Origin: Membranipora membranacea | Taxonomy: Eukaryota; Bryozoa; Gymnolaemata; Cheilostomatida; Membraniporidae | Length of the DNA stretch: 64,000 bases | Assembly (NCBI GenBank): GCA_914767715.1 | Contig: OU612068.1 | Span: 25,978,001-26,042,000, forward strand | Direction of reading: 5' to 3' | In this document: positions 60,080-64,000 of the stretch, piece by piece | How positions within the stretch are numbered: the first letter of the stretch is position 1 | Layout: every line of letters starts with the position of its first letter | Made by a program: the position numbers and the translations under genes | Notes under the pieces: generated by a model | What the model was told of the DNA's origin: nothing | Databases searched by the model: none | The model's input: the letters and a program-made list of their open reading frames with translations, nothing else

Positions 60080-62460
60080 CGTGATGCTCTCTTGACTGGT
60101 GCTTTGCTTGAATGTGTTAGCTCACATTTTGTTTTTCTCAAATATTAAGTAATAAAGGGTAATAAAATAAAATATATTCCCACTGGTAAACTGGTGTTCT
60201 TGGTAAATTTGGCTTGAGATGTAAGTTTTTCACCGCATTATCCTTTGTTTTAATTTCTATGACTTTTGCATTTGTGTGTTGATGATTCACACAAAGAGCG
60301 ATTATTCATTTCTCTCACTGGTCTTGATTTTCTACATCATAAATAAAACTGTGTTTTATTCGGTTTCCTCCAAATATGCTGTGGTACATGCGTGTTTGAT
60401 TTCTGGTGTTCAGAAACTGTACATCATAACAAAGAGGCTAAATACATGCATAAGACCATGTTTTCCTATGAAATTGCTTTGTCTTGATTGAAATAAGAAA
60501 TTATGAAATTTAGTATGTATTATGTGAGTGCACTATACCAGATTTTAATGCACTCCCATCAAGTAATCAGTCAATCAATATAGCTGAAGTTCAATTTTGG
60601 ATGGCAAATATCAATTGTCTATCATCAATCATGCTGTGAAGGATACAATATATGGTTCTGATTTCATCTGTTTGTAAGCAAAATTTATTGGATGCACAGG
60701 TTTCAAGAATTTTCATACATTATTTTGAACTTTCAAGGCTTATTTTTTATCTTTGGAGCAAAATACATGAATAAGACTGTGAGAAGGGCCCGACTCAGAT
60801 ATAGTCTGAAGCAAACAGTCTATTATCAACAACTACCATAACAGCCATTGAACTTGTCTATCGCAAGAGAGTGTGTATCTTTCGTTGTTAACAATCTCAG
60901 TAGAAAATCCATAAAGTACATGCAGCAGCGCAATTATGCCAATTTCTAGAATGGCTGATCGCTCCAGACACATGTTTAGCTGGTTTAGGAAATACATTCT
61001 CTTGCCAATCAATGGTGGTAAAGAGCTTACTTCAGTAGCCAGATTTGTGGATCAGGATTCATGACAGGCCTTTGTTTCAGGATTGTGGCCAGAGCCAATC
61101 CCAAATTAAATACCTTACCTCTAAAGGAACATGTGCTCAGTACATATTGACGCATTGAACTTTTTTCTTTATTCTAATTTGTTCATTTTTTGCCAGGATT
61201 TGGATGAGCGGCAGATGAGAGTCTTGTCAAGTTTTAGTTTTATTGGGCAGAATGAGAAAAGAAGCGAAAGGATTATTTCTTTCAAGTAATTATGTAAGCT
61301 TTGGCCGAGCTTTGATTGAGCAATTAATTATGCAAGTAACAAAAAATTAAGGTTCAATATGTCAATTGGTTTCACTGTGCACCTTTTTTTATCATGTATG
61401 ATGATTTGACAATGGTGAAAGGGATTTAGTTGTTACGCCTTTGTTTAGTTACAGCTTGTGGTATGAGTTAATCTCCTGATAAACTTTTATATTGACACAT
61501 TAGATTCTTAACTGTAACACCTTAGCAGCTTTTTGAGGTTTTGATAAACGGGTAAATAGCAGGTGTGTTTTAAACAGTACCCTCCTATTGGATAAGCTTG
61601 TGAAGTTTACAAAAAGTGTTGTTGGGATAATGGAAACGTAACAATCTTTATCAGCTATAACGTAGATCTAATCTGCTGTACTTTAAGTGGTTTCCTGTTT
61701 AGCAGTCAGAACTTAAGAATACTTGAAGGTTGTATTCGCTAGAGCGGTATAAGCCCAGACTGCACAACTATACATAAAAAATAATAATATTTATTATAAA
61801 TGTTTATGTACACCCATGTAAAGGCCAGTTTTTACGTGTGAACTGATAATTTTGCTATTACCAAAAAACTGTTCACGATTTTTTACATAGAAATTAGGTT
61901 GTGCACAAATTCATTACTTGTAGTTGTTGGACCTTAAACTTAGGTATATTCTTTGTTACCGTCCTAATGTCCTAATTTTATGATGCCTCTCTATAGCCAA
62001 GGACGTTGCTGTGTTATACACAGCTATGTATACGGAAATATGACACAGATAATTACCTTAGTAAATTCCGTATTGGAGATGAAAGCGCACGAATATCAAC
62101 AACCACATGCGGAACACACCTGGTTATGGCCAAGATGACCAGGCAACCTCAAAAACATCATAGATTATGAAAGTCTCAAGATTGACAGCAAACTTCTGAT
62201 ATTGACTGGGACATAATGTCACATGAGTGAGAACACAAAGTGGAATATAAACATCTGGGGAAAGGAAAAAATCCTGACAATGAAAGTGTAAAAAACAAGG
62301 AGGTCCCAATAGGGAGGTCTGTTAAAATGCATGCATGCCTTACATTTTTCGAATCTTGAAATAAATGGACAATGCTCAAGGCCTCAAGGAGGGTAAGAAC
62401 CGGTCATCCAGTAGGTACACATTTCTCTCCAATTGGGCTTGGATGTAATTCAAATTAAAT
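60080..62460. repeat. A-gene upstream block, copy 1
   Basis: Landmarks AAGGGTAATAAAATAAAATA, GACAGGCCTTTGTTTCAGGA, TGCCAGGATTTGGATGAGCG, AGCGGTATAAGCCCAGACTG and AATAGGGAGGTCTGTTAAAA in the usual order. It gives the uninterrupted reference for the insertions seen in other copies. Confidence 0.7.
60151..60180 (-). promoter_or_regulatory. possible A1 core promoter (TATA-like AT block)
   Basis: The minus strand reads GAATATATTTTATTTTATTAC about 75-100 bp before the start codon. The same AT block occurs at a similar distance before A2 (47835-47865), A3 (39925-39955), A4 (18795-18825) and A5 (6135-6165), more conserved than much of the flanking spacer. Core promoter function is inference. Confidence 0.3.
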
Positions 62461-62465
62461 TGCAG

Positions 62466-62982
62466 CGATTCAACCTGTGTATCAAATGAGCTTCTGTTGT
62501 AAAGGTCATCCCAGGATAGACATTGCTAGTTTAGGCGAATTAGGTCCATCGCTGAGTGTGGTCATACTGACTCTCGTGATCTGACTGGGCATGTAGATCA
62601 CTGATAAACTAGGCTGGGCTATTGTTACCACAAAGAAGATGTCGTAAGGCTAAGTATGCATCATGCAGGCCTTTAATTGGCGCATGTGCAAGAACAATGA
62701 GTTTAGTTTGGGTTCTGAACGCAATTTTGGTCAGGGAGAGTGAGATAGTCCCTGCATGAACTGCCAATAAATTTTATCTAATATAGACAATAAGATAACC
62801 TTCGCTAACAATTCGGCACGCATTGAGGAGTGTGCCACCAAAGCAGGTAGCCAATCAGATGGCTTCGGAATTCCGAGACTCAATCTTGCAGAGATCAGCT
62901 CATGCCCAGAGCTGAGCATGCGCAGAATGGAGTGTGGTATATCTAGGATCAACCGTACAGAGGAGAAATGGTGATAATGCAG
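62466..62982. mobile_element. 517-bp insertion with TGCAG at both ends, type unknown
   Basis: The spacer copy at 30361-30400 reads AATTGCAGGTCCTTATTTGC. Here the same spacer is split after AATTGCAG (62461-62465) and resumes after a second TGCAG (62978-62982) with TGGTCCTTATTTGC. The insert is less AT-rich than its surroundings and contains AATAAA near 62766. A solo LTR is possible; I see no internal retroviral-type coding. Confidence 0.5.
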
Positions 62983-63099
62983 TGGTCCTTATTTGCTGGA
63001 GTTGGTCTCTCCTTACAGTCTGTGCCAATTACTCATTTATATCCTGAAAATTATGTCAAGTTTGTTATTTCCACTGGTGGTAAATCCACTAATTGCTAC

Positions 63100-63405
63100 A
63101 CAGAGCTGTCCTCTCTTGAGTACAGGAACTGGGACCCATAGTACTCATGCGGAACCCTATACCCATGCCCACCGGAAACCCGGCCACTTTTTATATCAAA
63201 GAGGCAGAGGGGGTTCTTTTTACTGCATGTGGGGTGCGCAGACACACAGTCGACCTCCGGTATTTTTAGTCCTGTTCCGTAAGGACCTGGTTAGGATAAA
63301 TGGTGTGCCAGTACCAAATCAGAAATGACTGCCGGCGCCGGGAAATTGAACCTGGACCTCACTGATCACAAGCCCGTACCCTTAACCATTATACCACACC
63401 TGACT
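63100..63405 (-). mobile_element. tRNA-derived SINE, copy 2
   Basis: On the minus strand 63405-63325 is a tRNA-like head: A-box-like GTGTGGTATAATGG and B box GGTTCAATTTCC. The body shares AAATCAGAAATGAC and GAGGCAGAGGGGG with the copy at 0.77-1.11 kb. The 5' part contains a CCGGAAACCCGG-type GC-rich stretch. Confidence 0.6.
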
Positions 63406-64000
63406 CATCTAGGTCACTGAAGGGGTAAGAGTCCGGGAGGCTTAGACTAGTCATACAGGTGTTCTCAATGTTTCTGAGGAAGAAATTTATAACTTTAGCT
63501 TCTGGTATTACTGTTTGAAAACAGGCAGTCATGAGGCATGACTGGTTGTTTTCTCAAAAAAAAAGATTTTGTAATTCTCCAAAAGCATTTACGTTTTAAG
63601 ATTCCTTCATCACAGCTTTATTATTTCGAAAAATGAGAATTTCATATTTGTAAAACCAATCACATCAGTTTGAGGCGGGTGATAAATACAAAATACAAAA
63701 ATAAAACGATAGTTTTAGCACCAAGAAGTTTCTACTTACTGACAGCAATGTGCAAATTGTCTATTCGCCGTTCAGTGAGAGTGTCTTAAAAAATAACTCG
63801 GGTAATTTCTAGCATTTTTCGCACTTTTGGAATACAAACAGATGAAATAAAATGGCCGATAGCACATCTCTGCTGTGAAAATAACCCTTATATAATGTGT
63901 ATCTGAACTTTAGCAGCTATGGTTTGCAACCCCTAGTGAGTCAATTCTCAACCGTTAAATTTGTGAGGGAAAACTTGAGCAATGGAATGTGCAAATACCT
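63406..64000. other. no gene seen at the right edge
   Basis: AT-rich DNA without exons or clear repeats. It is outside the duplicated block, so the array may end here, or a further unit may lie beyond. Confidence 0.4.

Noticed and set aside
62124-62379. Overlapping short open frames in the spacer
   Set aside because: They fall in a duplicated non-coding block and are not conserved as frames in the other copies.

Overview
The window is eukaryotic nuclear DNA from an invertebrate animal. It is AT-rich. Coding exons are short, separated by GT/AG introns, and often carry 5'-GTAAGT donors. Intergenic and intronic DNA is full of foldback elements, tRNA-derived SINEs and dead LINE pieces. There are no operons or Shine-Dalgarno sites. 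Compact genes, short introns and many palindromic repeats fit a marine invertebrate such as a demosponge; that assignment is a guess from style, not from a recognised gene.

The main content is a tandem array on the minus strand of two gene types in fixed order. I call them A and B. A is a small secreted protein (about 200 aa, five exons). B is a single-pass membrane receptor of about 790 aa in eight exons: signal peptide, N-glycosylated propeller-like ectodomain, Ser/Thr-rich stalk, transmembrane segment, Arg/Lys/His-rich juxtamembrane, then a cytoplasmic tail of three homologous modules with PxxP and YxxPhi motifs. Read 5'->3' on the minus strand the order is A1 (60079-56430), B1 (56124-50788), A2 (47770-45330), B2 remnant (45021-42499), A3 (39859-37183), B3 (36894-31930), an unrelated insertion region (about 31-22 kb), A4 (18728-16652), B4 (16334-9663), A5 (6071-15). 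In each pair the A stop and the B start are only 288-317 bp apart, and three of the four gaps keep an AATAAA signal.

A1, A2, A3, A5 and B1 are intact by my exon reconstruction. B2 is a deletion remnant. B3 has lost about 500 bp of the propeller and carries a nonsense codon and a damaged donor. B4 has one frameshift. A4 has a nonsense codon and junction defects. The array therefore looks like a birth-and-death receptor family. A conserved non-coding block of 1.5-3.5 kb lies upstream of each A gene.

Between 22 and 31 kb lie pieces of at least one leucine-rich-repeat gene on the minus strand and fragments of two non-LTR retrotransposons. Other mobile DNA: a THAP9/P-element-like transposase remnant (8.2-8.7 kb), a TTAA-flanked palindromic MITE (41848-42370), two copies of a second MITE family with 6-bp target duplications (15775-16263 and 48849-49464), long hairpins at 2.1, 4.2 and 13.8 kb, a SINE with a 17-bp target duplication (37359-37600), and two copies of another tRNA-SINE (about 0.8-1.1 and 63.1-63.4 kb).

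I do not recognise the A or B family by name. A paired, tandemly duplicated secreted-protein/receptor system with a repeat-built signalling tail is my candidate for an undescribed system; an immune or self-recognition role is inference from architecture only.
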